39,786 bases of DNA from Streptosporangiaceae bacterium (GCA_025934375.1 JAICYD010000062.1:1-39786); one strand, 5' to 3'. Counted from the first letter of the stretch, positions 1-8,026 are shown. Notes: generated from the letters alone by a model not told the origin. Program-made: numbers and translations.

Positions 1-84
1 ATCGCCTACGGTACGGAACATGGTGACCTCGATCCCTTCTAGCCCAAGGGGTCGAGGTCATCGTCGCTCACCAGCTGCCATCCG

Positions 85-292
85 TCACGCCCCAGGGTTT
101 TTCAGGTCGAAGTAGCTAGAGAAGGCCTCGCTCTGTCCCGTCCAACGGGCGCAGGCGCCGGTCTTCATCTGGACAAGATCACTGCGAAGAGCGGCGCTCA
201 CCACGCGTACGCTCAACTTAGCGGCGGTCCAGTGGTCAATGACATGGGCTTTAGCTATTTGGCTGCTTGTGCGTAGTTCCTGTTTTTGACTA
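85..292 (-). pseudogene. C-terminal fragment of an unrecognised gene cut by the IS4 element
   Basis: Minus-strand open frame ending in TGA at 85-87. It has no credible start before the presumed IS4 boundary near 293. The part outside the IS ends in residues FDLKNPGA and does not match a family I recognise. Its codons are less GC-biased at third positions than those of neighbouring genes, so it may be the tail of a foreign or decayed gene, or a chance frame. The rest of 1-292 shows no other gene. Confidence 0.25.
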
Positions 293-2116
293 CTGCGGGT
301 AGTTATCTGCCGGAGGGAGTGCCGGAGGCCGGCGTGTCGTGCCGGGGCGGCCGGGTCCACGGTCCGGCGGGGTCCTTTTCCGGGGTGTCTTGCGTGGCCT
401 TCGCTGGTCAGGCTGGGGTGCTGGCCATGGTGATGATGGCGGGGGCGATGCGGGTGACGGTATCTTTCGCGCTCGCGTGCGGGAAGTGCGAGGGGGACTT
501 GGACTTGCGGGCGCGGTGCCGGTCCCGGTCGACGGTGTTGCGGTATCCGGCGATCTCGCTGGTCACTGCCTGGTAGCAGTCACGGCCGAGGCGGATCGCG
601 GACAAGACCGCCCGCAGGGCGCGGGTGAAGGACAGGTCGCGGGGCCGGACTTCCAGGCCGGCGCGCCGTCCCTTCCCTGCCGGGACCGCCGCGCGAGCGG
701 CGTCGAGGACGACGCCGCGGGTCATCGCGGTTCCGGCGGTCCAGGCCGCGATCTCCTGGGCGGCCAGGGCCGGGGAGCAGGAGCTGAGCATCGGCCCGGT
801 GCCGGGGCCGGCGCCGCGTAGCGGCGCCTTCGCCTCCCGCAGCGCGGTCTCGGACCCGTCCCACCGCCGCTTATAGAGCGCGGCCAGTTCCGGGCCGGGA
901 TAGTCCTCCCAGTCCATGAGGTCGGTGACCAGGCAGAACATCTCCGGCACCTCCTGGCCTTCCACCGTGACCCAGTACTCGATGACCCGGACCTTCACGG
1001 TGACGCCGTCGCCGGACAGCTCCGCCCGGTAGGAGCCGTCCGGCAGGATTTCCGAGGTCCGCTTCAGCGGGATGTCGCTCTTGAGCCTGATCAGCACGTG
1101 CGAGGACCGGGTCATCCGGGCGATCCGGGGCGCTCCGTGGTAGTTGCGGTCCATCAGCCAGATCCAGCCCGGATCGAGCAGGGCCGGGTACCGTTCCGCG
1201 GCCTCGTCCAGGAGCCCCTGCTCGGAGGCCGCCTTGCCCGTCCCGGCGGGCCCGTACGGCATCGCGAACAGCGCCCGGCACGAGCAGCAGGTCACCGGCA
1301 GCGCCCTGGCCTGCGGGAACGGCGACGAATCGTCCCCGGTGCCGACGGACCCGAAGAACGCCCTGTTCGCGGGCGTGTCCGGCATGCGCAGCAGCGTCCC
1401 GTCCACCGCCCCGGCCCTCAGCGGGCGCCTCGTCCCGATGGTGACGGCGCCGGGGCAGCCCTTTCCCTGGTGCTCCCGCCAGGCCGTTCCCAGGACGAGG
1501 TCCCGCAGTTCCTCCAGCGGGACCGGGCCGAGCGCGCTCCGCCAGTCCCCGGCAGCCCGCGCCGACGCCGGCCGCCACGGCCGCGCCCACGGCACCAGCG
1601 CCAGGTCCCCGGCCAGCGCCGCGATCACGTCCCGGGGCCGCGCGTCCGGCATCAGCGTCATCAAGACGATCACCCGGATCATGAACGCCCTGGCCAGCAG
1701 CCTCTCCCGCTCGCCCTTCACGAACCGCGCAGCCAGCGGCGCGCGCCCCGCGATCGCGCCGGCGGCACCCGGCCCGGCCTTTTCCTCCAGCGGCCCCAGC
1801 GTCGCGTGATGCACGGGACTGCCCTTCGCCCGAACCTGCCCGTCCCTCTTGACCTGGGCTTCCGCGACCGCGACCACCTTGCAGAACACCACGGCGCCGC
1901 CCGTGCGGACCTTCTCCGTGCCCCCGATGACCAGCGCGGACCGGTCCGCCTCGCCCAGGTGCCGGCCGTTCTCCAAAGGCGACGCGACCAGCCCGGCCGG
2001 CACCGCGATCATCATCCCCCCGAAAACGGGCACGGCACACAAGGAGACAGGGTAAGAAGACACGTGAGGCTCCGGTTGGGAAGAGTAGATCTAGACAATC
2101 CCTCTTCTACCCGGAG
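293..2116 (-). mobile_element. IS4-family insertion sequence (approximate ends)
   Basis: The boundaries are inferred from the transposase and a weak terminal match: CTGCGGGTAG at 293-302 against the inverted CTACCCGGAG at 2107-2116 (9 of 10 bases). I could not find a matching target duplication in the flanks, so either the ends are slightly wrong or one flank was lost by rearrangement. The element sits directly beside the decayed IS3 relic and may have caused its truncation. Confidence 0.5.
408..2063 (-). CDS. IS4-family DDE transposase
   Basis: A 551-residue protein with the IS4 transposase layout: an N-terminal domain (about residues 100-230), then an RNase-H-like DDE domain. Visible catalytic motifs are AVDGT (first Asp), LMDRNYHG (second Asp) and a YREK-like signature YKRRWDGSETALREAK carrying the third acidic residue. 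The R-to-E spacing is one residue longer than the canonical Y-2-R-3-E-6-K. GTG start at 2061-2063. The last 60 residues are basic and may be an unusual tail. The frame is unbroken, so the enzyme may be active. Confidence 0.85.
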   Translation of the reverse strand: MSSYPVSLCAVPVFGGMMIAVPAGLVASPLENGRHLGEADRSALVIGGTEKVRTGGAVVFCKVVAVAEAQVKRDGQVRAKGSPVHHATLGPLEEKAGPGAAGAIAGRAPLAARFVKGERERLLARAFMIRVIVLMTLMPDARPRDVIAALAGDLALVPWARPWRPASARAAGDWRSALGPVPLEELRDLVLGTAWREHQGKGCPGAVTIGTRRPLRAGAVDGTLLRMPDTPANRAFFGSVGTGDDSSPFPQARALPVTCCSCRALFAMPYGPAGTGKAASEQGLLDEAAERYPALLDPGWIWLMDRNYHGAPRIARMTRSSHVLIRLKSDIPLKRTSEILPDGSYRAELSGDGVTVKVRVIEYWVTVEGQEVPEMFCLVTDLMDWEDYPGPELAALYKRRWDGSETALREAKAPLRGAGPGTGPMLSSCSPALAAQEIAAWTAGTAMTRGVVLDAARAAVPAGKGRRAGLEVRPRDLSFTRALRAVLSAIRLGRDCYQAVTSEIAGYRNTVDRDRHRARKSKSPSHFPHASAKDTVTRIAPAIITMASTPA

Positions 2117-2120
2117 CCTC
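2066..2120. repeat. Imperfect hairpin upstream of the IS4 transposase
   Basis: Arms GAGGCTCCGG (2066-2075) and CCGGAGCCTC (2111-2120) are perfect inverted copies, extended inward by an imperfect GAAGAG/CTCTTC pairing. The structure lies between the transposase start and the presumed IS end. It could limit read-through transcription into the transposase, or the outer arm could be part of the terminal repeat. Confidence 0.55.
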
Positions 2121-2154
2121 GCCCGTCTCGCAGGCAACCGGAGCAACAAGCCCG

Positions 2155-2778
2155 TCACCAGGAACGATCACGCAGCGCGACTGAGAACGGAACCAGCCCC
2201 CAACCGTTTCGCCTTAAAAGCGCTGGCATTGTGCCCCGGCCTGCATGGATGGCGTGCGGGGTAATGCCGCCGTTGAGGCGGACCGCCTCGGTGATGAATC
2301 CTTTCGCCAGCTCGCCCAGCTCGGTGGCGTGCACCTCAAAATGAACGGCGCACCTGGAGAAGATATCAATCATCACGTACAGGTGGTAGTACACGCCGCG
2401 CTGCGGGCCCGCCAGCTTGGTTATGTCCCACGACCAGACCTCGCTCGGCCCGGCGGCCATCAGCTCTGGTTTCCTGCGAGCTGGGCGGGCGGCCTGCGCG
2501 CGGCGCTCGCGGACCTGCCCGGCCTCGCGGAGCAGCCGGTACATCGTGGAGACCGAGGCCAGGTAGGTGCCCTCATCGATCAGGATGGCCCAGGCCTGGC
2601 GCGGGGCCTTGTCCCGGAACCGGGGGCTGTCCAGGACGGCGAGCAGCTCGCCGCGCTCGCCGGCGGACAGCGCGTTCGGCGGGGCCGGCCGCCGTTCCCG
2701 GCATCCCTGCCGGATGCCATTGCGCCTGCGGTAAACGGTGGCCCGCGACTTCCCGGTGAGCTCGCACGCCCTTTTCAC
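2155..2778 (-). pseudogene. IS3-family transposase orfB, truncated and inactive
   Basis: The N-terminal part shows the orfB HTH (TGKSRATVYRRR) and the rve integrase region with WSWDITKL, the first catalytic Asp. The second catalytic Asp, normally in an IHADRGT motif, reads IHAGRGT. After this point the frame drifts into unrelated sequence and stops, losing the third catalytic residue. The open frame extends upstream of the GTG into the end of orfA, as expected for frameshifting or coupled translation in IS3 elements. The protein cannot be a working transposase. Confidence 0.8.
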
Positions 2779-2816
2779 GCCGGTTACCGGCTCCAGCTGG
2801 TCGAATGTGTCCTCGC

Positions 2817-3269
2817 TTACCTGGCGGACGGCGGCGGCGAGTCCGCGCTCTCGGAGAGCAGCTCCAAAAGCGCAAACGCTTTTCCCATGATGTCCAGCGC
2901 GGCGCGGGTCTGGCCGAGTTTCGCCTCCGCCTTCGCCAGCCGCTTACGCAGCCGCTCATTCTCCGCCGCCATTCCCGGGTGGCCCTTATCCGCGACCGCG
3001 CGAGCAGCAGCAGGAACCGCGGCTGGTGATGACTTCAGCGTCCCGGAATCCCGTGCCTTGCGCCAGTAGCTGATATGCGAGTCATAAAGGCCCTCGCCGC
3101 GCAGTAGCGCGCCCTTCTCGCCCGGCCCGGTCGCCGCGTCGTACTTCCCGATTATCTCCAGCTTGTACGAGGCGGTGAAGGTGCGCCGCTTCGGCTGGGA
3201 CGACCGCGGGCCGCCCGCCTGGGCCGCCCGGCGCCCGGCCGGGGTGTCCTGCATGTCTGAGCTAGTCAT
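2817..3269 (-). CDS. IS3-family transposase orfA
   Basis: About 150 residues with the orfA helix-turn-helix (RTFTASYKLEIIGKYDAA, then GLYDSHISYWRKARD) and a C-terminal leucine-rich coiled coil (ENERLRKRLAKAEAKLGQTR) that multimerises the transposase. The ATG at 3267-3269 is preferred; a longer frame starts at 3302. The TAA at 2817 lies inside the upstream extension of the orfB frame. The protein looks intact, but its partner orfB is dead. Confidence 0.8.
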   Translation of the reverse strand: MTSSDMQDTPAGRRAAQAGGPRSSQPKRRTFTASYKLEIIGKYDAATGPGEKGALLRGEGLYDSHISYWRKARDSGTLKSSPAAVPAAARAVADKGHPGMAAENERLRKRLAKAEAKLGQTRAALDIMGKAFALLELLSESADSPPPSAR

Positions 3270-3388
3270 GGTCACTGTCTGCTGATCCCGTCTAGCCCTC
3301 AAGTTCCACCAGTAACGGTTACCCCTGGTGTCTCACCTGATCCTGACACAGAGGGTCCCGACTTCACGCGCTCCAGGAAGAGCATCGA

Positions 3389-3973
3389 GTGCAGAGGTTC
3401 CCAGTCAGTTGGATGCGCCGGGTGCTCCGCCGCGAGCTTGGCACCTTGCCGGTGCCCGGCGAACTGGACCGTGACGGTCGGGTCCCGGAGACTGGGGCTT
3501 ACCGATTCGCCGCTGGCGCGCGCCCTGTCTTGGACAGTCTCGTCGTTACGCTCTACGGGCGCACGCGAGCCGAGATGCTGATGGGATTCCCGGCCGCACC
3601 GTTCGTCTTGCCGCTGGCCACGGATGACGTCGCCCGGTTCCTGGACTACGGGAACATGCGGCCGGACCACAAGATCCGGTTGAGCCGCGCCGGACAGGGA
3701 GCTGAGGCAGAGTGGCGGATATCGCCTGCAGCGCAGCATGACGGCCTGGCGTCTGGAGATCGGGAAGGCTACCGGCTGACATTCAGCCTTCCCGAGCACC
3801 TAGAGTCCTGGATCAGCGAGCACGAGAAGCACCGCACCAGCCGTATCCGGAAGGTCAAGCAGCGGTTCCTCTCGGACATCGTCATCTACCGGATGGAAGG
3901 CGACAGCCTGCAGACCTTCCAGCTCCAGTACGAGCCGGGTGAGTTGGACCGCCGACGGCACAACCGAGGCTGA
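3389..3973 (+). CDS. Hypothetical protein
   Basis: An open frame of 194 residues from a GTG at 3389. The third positions are GC-rich and the composition looks coding, but I recognise no domain. Residues 150-180 are charged (HEKHRTSRIRKVKQRF). It starts only about 40 bp from the end of the IS3 relic, so its true N-terminus or promoter may have been lost. Its last 88 bases overlap tail-to-tail with the convergent YdcF-like gene. Confidence 0.5.
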   Translation: MQRFPVSWMRRVLRRELGTLPVPGELDRDGRVPETGAYRFAAGARPVLDSLVVTLYGRTRAEMLMGFPAAPFVLPLATDDVARFLDYGNMRPDHKIRLSRAGQGAEAEWRISPAAQHDGLASGDREGYRLTFSLPEHLESWISEHEKHRTSRIRKVKQRFLSDIVIYRMEGDSLQTFQLQYEPGELDRRRHNRG

Positions 3974-4710
3974 GCCATGACCACCACGAGCAAGCTTCCT
4001 GCCCGGGTGGTGATGCTACGGTCACCCCGGGCCGTTCGGGCGCATGACGTATGTAAGGCGCTGCGCACGGCGCGGCTGTTGTACCCGGCTTCCTGAAGGA
4101 TCCGGGCTGCGTCCAGGATGTGGCCGGGGACCGGTTCGCCAGGGTTGATCAGGCCGGTGGCGGCGTATGCCTCCAGGCGGAGTGCCTCGCCCGCGAGCAT
4201 GGACAGGATGCGGTCGGCTTGGATGCCGCCTGTGAGGTAGTCATCGAAGCTGACCTGCTCGGATGTGATAGCGACGCTCTTGTCCGGCCAGCGGCGGCGG
4301 GCGGTGGCCAGGGTCCGCCGTTCGGCGTATGGCTTGTTGACCGCGAGGAAGGACTGCGGGTCCATGCCGAGGTCGCGGAGCAGTTCGGCGGACAGCCAGA
4401 AGTTCTCGCTGGTGTTGGATGCCAGCCGTTCCAGCGCGATGGCGTCTTTGGGGACGCCGCGATCGAGCAGCACGTCGGCGATGGCGTCGGCCTCGGTGGG
4501 GAAGTCGCTGCCGTCCGGGACCGCGCGCGATCCGCCGGAGACCACGATGAACGGGACGGTCCCATCCTGGTACAGGCCGGCGGCCCGGGTGGCGACACCG
4601 ATGTCGTGGCCACCGAGGACGAGCAGGCACTCGGCGGGCCGGATGGGATCGCCGAGCCGCAGGTAGTCCCAGAGCGTCCGCGCGTGGCGCAGGTCGGCGG
4701 CGGCTGGCAT
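3886..4710 (-). CDS. YdcF-like (DUF218 superfamily) protein
   Basis: A DUF218-type alpha/beta protein. The N-terminal half has ECLLVLGGHD, a hydrophobic strand with FIVVSGGS, the acidic EADAIADVL and LERLASNTSENFW motifs typical of YdcF-family proteins, and VNKPYAERRTLATAR. The fold binds nucleotide-like ligands in some members, but the reaction is unknown. There is no transmembrane segment, unlike SanA/YdcF envelope members. The last 55 residues, after GYNSRAVRSA, are Arg/Ser-rich and antisense to the convergent gene, so the natural stop was probably lost by a frameshift near 4060. ATG at 4708-4710 overlaps the stop of the upstream methyltransferase fragment (TGATG), implying one operon. Confidence 0.75.
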   Translation of the reverse strand: MPAAADLRHARTLWDYLRLGDPIRPAECLLVLGGHDIGVATRAAGLYQDGTVPFIVVSGGSRAVPDGSDFPTEADAIADVLLDRGVPKDAIALERLASNTSENFWLSAELLRDLGMDPQSFLAVNKPYAERRTLATARRRWPDKSVAITSEQVSFDDYLTGGIQADRILSMLAGEALRLEAYAATGLINPGEPVPGHILDAARILQEAGYNSRAVRSALHTSCARTARGDRSITTRAGSLLVVVMAQPRLCRRRSNSPGSYWSWKVCRLSPSIR

Positions 4711-5087
4711 CAGTGCCCTTCGGTCTGTGCGAGGGTGCGGGCAGCGATCAGCTTAACGTGACTGTGGGCGTGGGGGGCGAAGCCTGGGTGGGAGTGCTCG
4801 GCGCGGTTTCGTTCATGGGCGCACAGCAGGATGCGCCAGCTCTGGTAGAACCGCTCGACGGTGCCGCCCTCGTCGTCGGGGAAGACGGGGATCGCTGCGT
4901 GCTCGGCCGGGACGGGCGTGGCGGTGCTGAAGACCGTGACCGCGTGCACGGCGTCAGGAGCGCTCGCCAAGAGGACGCGGCGCAGCACGCTCTCCTTGTC
5001 GCGGACGTAATGCAGGGACCCGTTCATCAGCACGAGGTCGTAGGTCGCTCCGGTGAGGGCGGCGGTCTCGATCGGCTCGTTTCGCAT
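4710..5087 (-). pseudogene. C-terminal half of a class I SAM-dependent methyltransferase
   Basis: A stretch of 125 residues with the post-I region of a Rossmann methyltransferase: YDLVLMNGSLHYV (strand 4), then DKESVLRRVLLASAPDAVHAVTVFS (strand 5). Motif I, the glycine-rich SAM loop, is absent. The frame starts about 50 bases from the first CRISPR repeat, so the N-terminal half has been removed or displaced. It cannot bind SAM as it stands. It is coupled to the YdcF-like gene, which suggests the two formed one functional unit before the break. Confidence 0.65.
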
Positions 5088-5133
5088 GCTGACGGAGACG
5101 CGTGTCGGCAGGCATCGTCGCCGGGATCGTCGC

Positions 5134-5364
5134 GTGGCGTTCGCCCTCCGGGGCGAACGAGGATCGCAACATGCTGACCATCGCGCTGTGGATGATCATG
5201 CGCCTGCGTGGTGGCGTTCGCCTTCCGGGCGAACGAGGATCGCAACATCGGGATCGTGGAGATGGCGAGCCGTCACGTCCGAGCGGCGTTCGCCCTCCGT
5301 GGCGAACGAGGATCGCAACGATCATGATGAGCACGGCCCGGGGCGCGCGGTCTCGGTGGCGTTC
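5134..5364 (+). CRISPR. Short relic CRISPR array, three repeats plus a decayed fourth
   Basis: Repeats at 5134-5170 (37 nt), 5211-5246 (36 nt) and 5283-5319 (37 nt) share the start GTGGCGTTCGCC and the end GCGAACGAGGATCGCAAC. Spacers are 40, 36 and 36 nt and differ from each other. A fourth start, GTGGCGTTC, lies at 5356-5364 exactly one spacer later and then decays, as expected for the leader-distal end. Each repeat holds a palindrome, for example GTTCGCCC/GGGCGAAC at 5139-5146/5151-5158. The last eight bases, ATCGCAAC, resemble a crRNA 5' handle, which supports plus-strand orientation. No cas gene is in the window. The small size leaves some doubt. Confidence 0.75.
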
Positions 5365-5481
5365 AGCCATTGCGCGATTGCCTGGCGATGCGCGCGGCGA
5401 GGTTGACGGCCCGGCCGTAAACGGTTGAAGGTGCCAGGGTGCGGTCTGGCGCTCGCCGCGCTGGATGCGGCCACGGCTGGG

Positions 5482-6771
5482 CTACCAGGCGATGGTGAGG
5501 ACGGTGTCCGGCCGGGACAACCGGGTAACGCCTGGCGTGGTGCCGGGTTCGGCGGGTGCCCGGCTGGCGGTGATGGCGGGCTGCGCGGGGCGCAGCCGGT
5601 GCCATTGCTGGAGAAGGCCGAGCGCTACCGTGGCGAGCCGGGCGCTGTCGGGGCCGTGGACGGTGAGGCCGAGTTCGTTGGTGTTGTCATCGATGGGCCG
5701 GGCGATGATGTAGGCGAGGGTGCCGCCCTGGTAGAGGCTGGCTCCGGCCCAGCGCATCGCGGGGTTGGCTAGTCTGCGGGCGCGGGCCTCCTTGGTGACG
5801 GTCAACCGACTGAAACTGGCTCCGGTGGCCCCGGTGACAGTGGTCGCAAGCCAGAGGTCGAGGTGCTCGGCGGGCTCGTCGTGGCGGACAGGGATGCCGG
5901 TCCAGTGCTCGGCTGCCGGGTGCGTGAGGGCCTGCGCAAGCGCGCCCGCGTCGGGCCTGTCGGCGGCGGCGACCTTGAGGACGGCGTCGGCGGCCAGGGT
6001 GATGCGCTGCTCGGCGTGCTCGGAGCTGCCGCGCATCGGGACGAAGCCACACACCGCAGCCGAGGTGGAGACCAGGGTGCCCGGGGCGACGCGACGGAGC
6101 CCGATGGCGCGGGTGAGGCCGCTTCCGTGCAGCCGCACGGGGACGACGATGCGCCCGTCGGGGGCGAGCTGATCCCACCAGGCCGGGGAGATGTCCCATG
6201 CCTCGGCGGTGACGATGATCCTGTCATAAGGGGCCTGCCCGGGGTGGCCGAGGGCGCCGTCGCCGCACAGGACGTGCACGTCCTGGTAGCCGGCGCGGCC
6301 GAGGTTCGCCGCGGCCTCGGCGGCGAGGTCGTCATCCAGCTCGATGGTCACCACTGTCCCCGCGGGGCCGGTGAGCTCGGCGAGGAGCGCGGCGTTGAAC
6401 CCGGTGGCCGCGCCGATCTCCAGTACCCGCTGCCCGGGCTGCACCGCGAGCTGCTCGAGCATGGTGGCGACCAGCTTCGGGCTGGACGCCGATGACAGGG
6501 ACGTGCCGTCCGGGGCGCGGCGGGTGACGACCGGGCTGCGGCTGTAGGCCTCGTCCAGCTCGGCGCCCGGAAGGAACAAGTGGCGGAGTACTGTGCGGAA
6601 CGCGGCCTCGACCTGCGGGGTCTGGAACGTCCCCCGGCCCTTGATGTAGTCGGCCAGCGCGTCGCGCAGCCTTGCGGTCTTGTCCTCGTCGCTGAGGCTG
6701 GCGGCGGTCACGGGGGTGAGCCTAGCCGGGCGGGCGGTCTCCGGGGACGAGGTCCGGGCGGTGTCGTCCAT
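5482..6771 (-). CDS. Protein-L-isoaspartate-type methyltransferase of the FxLD lanthipeptide system
   Basis: A protein of 429 residues when started at the ATG 6769-6771, which has GAAGGG six bases upstream. It has a short helical N-terminal part (ALADYIKGRGTFQTPQVEAA), then a PCMT-like SAM domain: RVLEIGAATGFNAALLAEL (motif I), VVTIELDDDLA (motif II) and YDRIIVTAEAWDI. A roughly 170-residue C-terminal domain follows. This arrangement matches methyltransferases that sit in FxLD-type lanthipeptide clusters and modify Asp or a C-terminus in related RiPPs. The frame stays open upstream into a broken dehydratase domain, so a fused product is possible. No precursor peptide with an FxLD motif is visible nearby. 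Confidence 0.75.
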   Translation of the reverse strand: MDDTARTSSPETARPARLTPVTAASLSDEDKTARLRDALADYIKGRGTFQTPQVEAAFRTVLRHLFLPGAELDEAYSRSPVVTRRAPDGTSLSSASSPKLVATMLEQLAVQPGQRVLEIGAATGFNAALLAELTGPAGTVVTIELDDDLAAEAAANLGRAGYQDVHVLCGDGALGHPGQAPYDRIIVTAEAWDISPAWWDQLAPDGRIVVPVRLHGSGLTRAIGLRRVAPGTLVSTSAAVCGFVPMRGSSEHAEQRITLAADAVLKVAAADRPDAGALAQALTHPAAEHWTGIPVRHDEPAEHLDLWLATTVTGATGASFSRLTVTKEARARRLANPAMRWAGASLYQGGTLAYIIARPIDDNTNELGLTVHGPDSARLATVALGLLQQWHRLRPAQPAITASRAPAEPGTTPGVTRLSRPDTVLTIAW

Positions 6772-7329
6772 GTGCCCTTCGGGAGGGCCGAAGATGGCCT
6801 GGCACCCCGCGGCCGTGAGCATGTGCTGGTCGGCTGCGGATACTCCGTGGCGGTTGAGCAGGAACAGCAGGTGGTGCGCTAGCACTGCCTGCAGCCCTCG
6901 TTCCAGGGTGCCGTGGCCGGACAGCTCGGCGAGCTTGCGGCCTGCGTCCTCGAACGCGCTGGCCCAGTCCGGCGATGCGTGCAGCGGGCTTTCTTGCGTG
7001 TCGGTTGTGGCGGTCAGGAGGGTCAGCATGGCGTCGACTGTCGATGGTGACGGTCCGGGGCCGTGGCCGTCATCGCGGTGCGCGGCCAGCCGTGCCAGCA
7101 GTCGCCCTGCTCGTACCCGTCCTGCCGGGCAGCGCGGATCATTCGGGTGGCGAGCACGACCGGCAGCTCACGGTGAAGATCCCGGCCGTTTCGGGTGATG
7201 TGGCTGAGCAGGCGGTGGCTGTCGGCGTGGAAGCCGGTGCGCGATGTCCATGCCGGCCGGGCCGCCGAACGCGCGGGTCTCCGGCTCGTAGATCGTCTCA
7301 GTGACCGCGCGGACGCCGGGGACGCGCAT
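6772..7329 (-). pseudogene. Thiopeptide-type (Lant_dehydr_C/SpaB C-terminal) domain, frameshifted fragment
   Basis: Three consecutive minus-strand frames give parts of one family. At 7329 to about 7240: TETIYEPETRAFGGPAGMD. At about 7240 to 7098: FHADSHRLL, then HRELPVVLATRMIRAA and YEQGD. From about 7101 down to 6790: LLARLAAHRD followed by GLQAVLAHHLLFLLNRHGVS. These are the ordered landmarks of the glutamate-elimination/thiopeptide-type domain of class I lanthipeptide dehydratases. Frameshifts near 7240 and 7098 and a stop just before 7329 make it a dead fragment. It marks this spot as the ruin of a RiPP cluster. Confidence 0.75.
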
Positions 7330-7402
7330 TCAGCGGGCAGCCGGGCCGGCAGCTGGCGGGGACTAGGCGAGAAATCGGACGGTATCTTTGTCGGCCGGGT
7401 AC

Positions 7403-7542
7403 TCCACAGGCGCCGTGGCGGCCAGGCGCGCTGGATCAGCGTCGGGCCAGGGGAAACGTGGCCGGTCGTCCACAGGCGCGGGGGCGTCGGGCGGGGTGAT
7501 GTCCACAGTCGGGGCGGACTTGCTCCCATAGCGATCCACAGG
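7403..7542. repeat. Four TCCACAG copies spaced by multiples of 33 bp
   Basis: TCCACAG occurs at 7403, 7469, 7502 and 7535, giving steps of 66, 33 and 33 bp. The stretch 7330-7674 lacks a convincing gene. A minus-strand frame ending at 7363 would turn the repeats into PVD or TVD tripeptides every 11 codons and could be the tail of a lost protein. The core resembles part of a DnaA box, but the flanks do not fit. No function is assigned. Confidence 0.5.
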
Positions 7543-7674
7543 CCGCGAGCGGTAGCTTTCTTCGCGTCTTGCCTGGGTGGGAGTGAGCGCCGGCGCTGCT
7601 TCAGTGCTAGTGGCCGCGGTTTCTTCGCGGGTCCTCCTGCCCTTCGTGTCGGCGCGTGCCGGTCGGGAGGGGAT

Positions 7675-7989
7675 ATGGACATTCGGGGTGGGCAGAAGCT
7701 GGCCTGGGAGAACAAGGTCGTGAAGGGGTTCAACACGACTGACGTTCCGCTGGAGTTCTGCTTGCTGCAGGGCGAGGTTGCCGAGGCGTTCGACGCGTGG
7801 CGTAAGGGGCGCGGCAGCGTGGGCGAGGAGCTCGCGGACGTGGCCCTGTTCCTGTTCAGCCTCGCCGAGATGACCGGCGTTGACCTGCAGGGCGAGGTGG
7901 AGGCGAAGATCGCCAGGAACGCGGCGCGGGCCTACACCCGACTGCCGAACGGCGTGCTGGTCAAGGACGTACCCGTACCCGCTGAGTGA
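7675..7989 (+). CDS. MazG-like nucleotide pyrophosphohydrolase
   Basis: The protein has 104 residues from the ATG at 7675, which has GGGAGGGG just upstream; the longer open frame before it looks non-coding. The all-helical MazG/dUTPase-like signature is present: EVAEAFDAW then GEELADVALFL, the acidic residues that bind magnesium around the nucleotide phosphates. Length fits single-domain MazG-like enzymes that cleave NTPs to NMP and pyrophosphate. It points away from the nucleotide-related minus-strand operon next door, which suggests a shared theme but not co-transcription. Confidence 0.85.
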   Translation: MDIRGGQKLAWENKVVKGFNTTDVPLEFCLLQGEVAEAFDAWRKGRGSVGEELADVALFLFSLAEMTGVDLQGEVEAKIARNAARAYTRLPNGVLVKDVPVPAE

Positions 7990-8026
7990 GTCCCTGCCAC
8001 AGCATTGCCCGTGACGGCGCTGGCTG

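Larger units (their letters stand above)
2121..3348 (-). mobile_element. Decayed IS3-family element
   Basis: Contains orfA and a truncated orfB in the usual overlapping order. Read on the minus strand, the outer end begins TGTCAGGATCAGGTGAGACA (3348 downward), which has the TG start and length expected of an IS3-family terminal repeat. The other end is missing because the IS4 element adjoins at about 2116-2121. No second copy of the terminal repeat is visible in the window. Confidence 0.65.

Noticed and set aside
871..2040. Minus-strand frame overlapping the IS4 transposase
   Set aside because: Out-of-phase shadow rich in Arg, Gly and Ala; the transposase frame carries the DDE motifs.
293..2116. 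Target-site duplication of the IS4 element
   Set aside because: The ten bases outside each presumed end do not match, so no duplication is claimed.
5134..5364. The repeats as a simple palindromic intergenic repeat family instead of CRISPR
   Set aside because: Unit length, conserved 3' end, differing spacers of 36-40 nt and terminal decay fit CRISPR better, though only three units are present.
7403..7542. TCCACAG copies as DnaA boxes of a replication origin
   Set aside because: Flanking bases do not match actinobacterial DnaA boxes and there is no dnaA, dnaN or rep gene nearby.
7195..7674. Upstream extension of the MazG-like frame
   Set aside because: The frame is open by chance; the strong ribosome-binding site and family length place the start at 7675, and the region is antisense to the dehydratase remnant.
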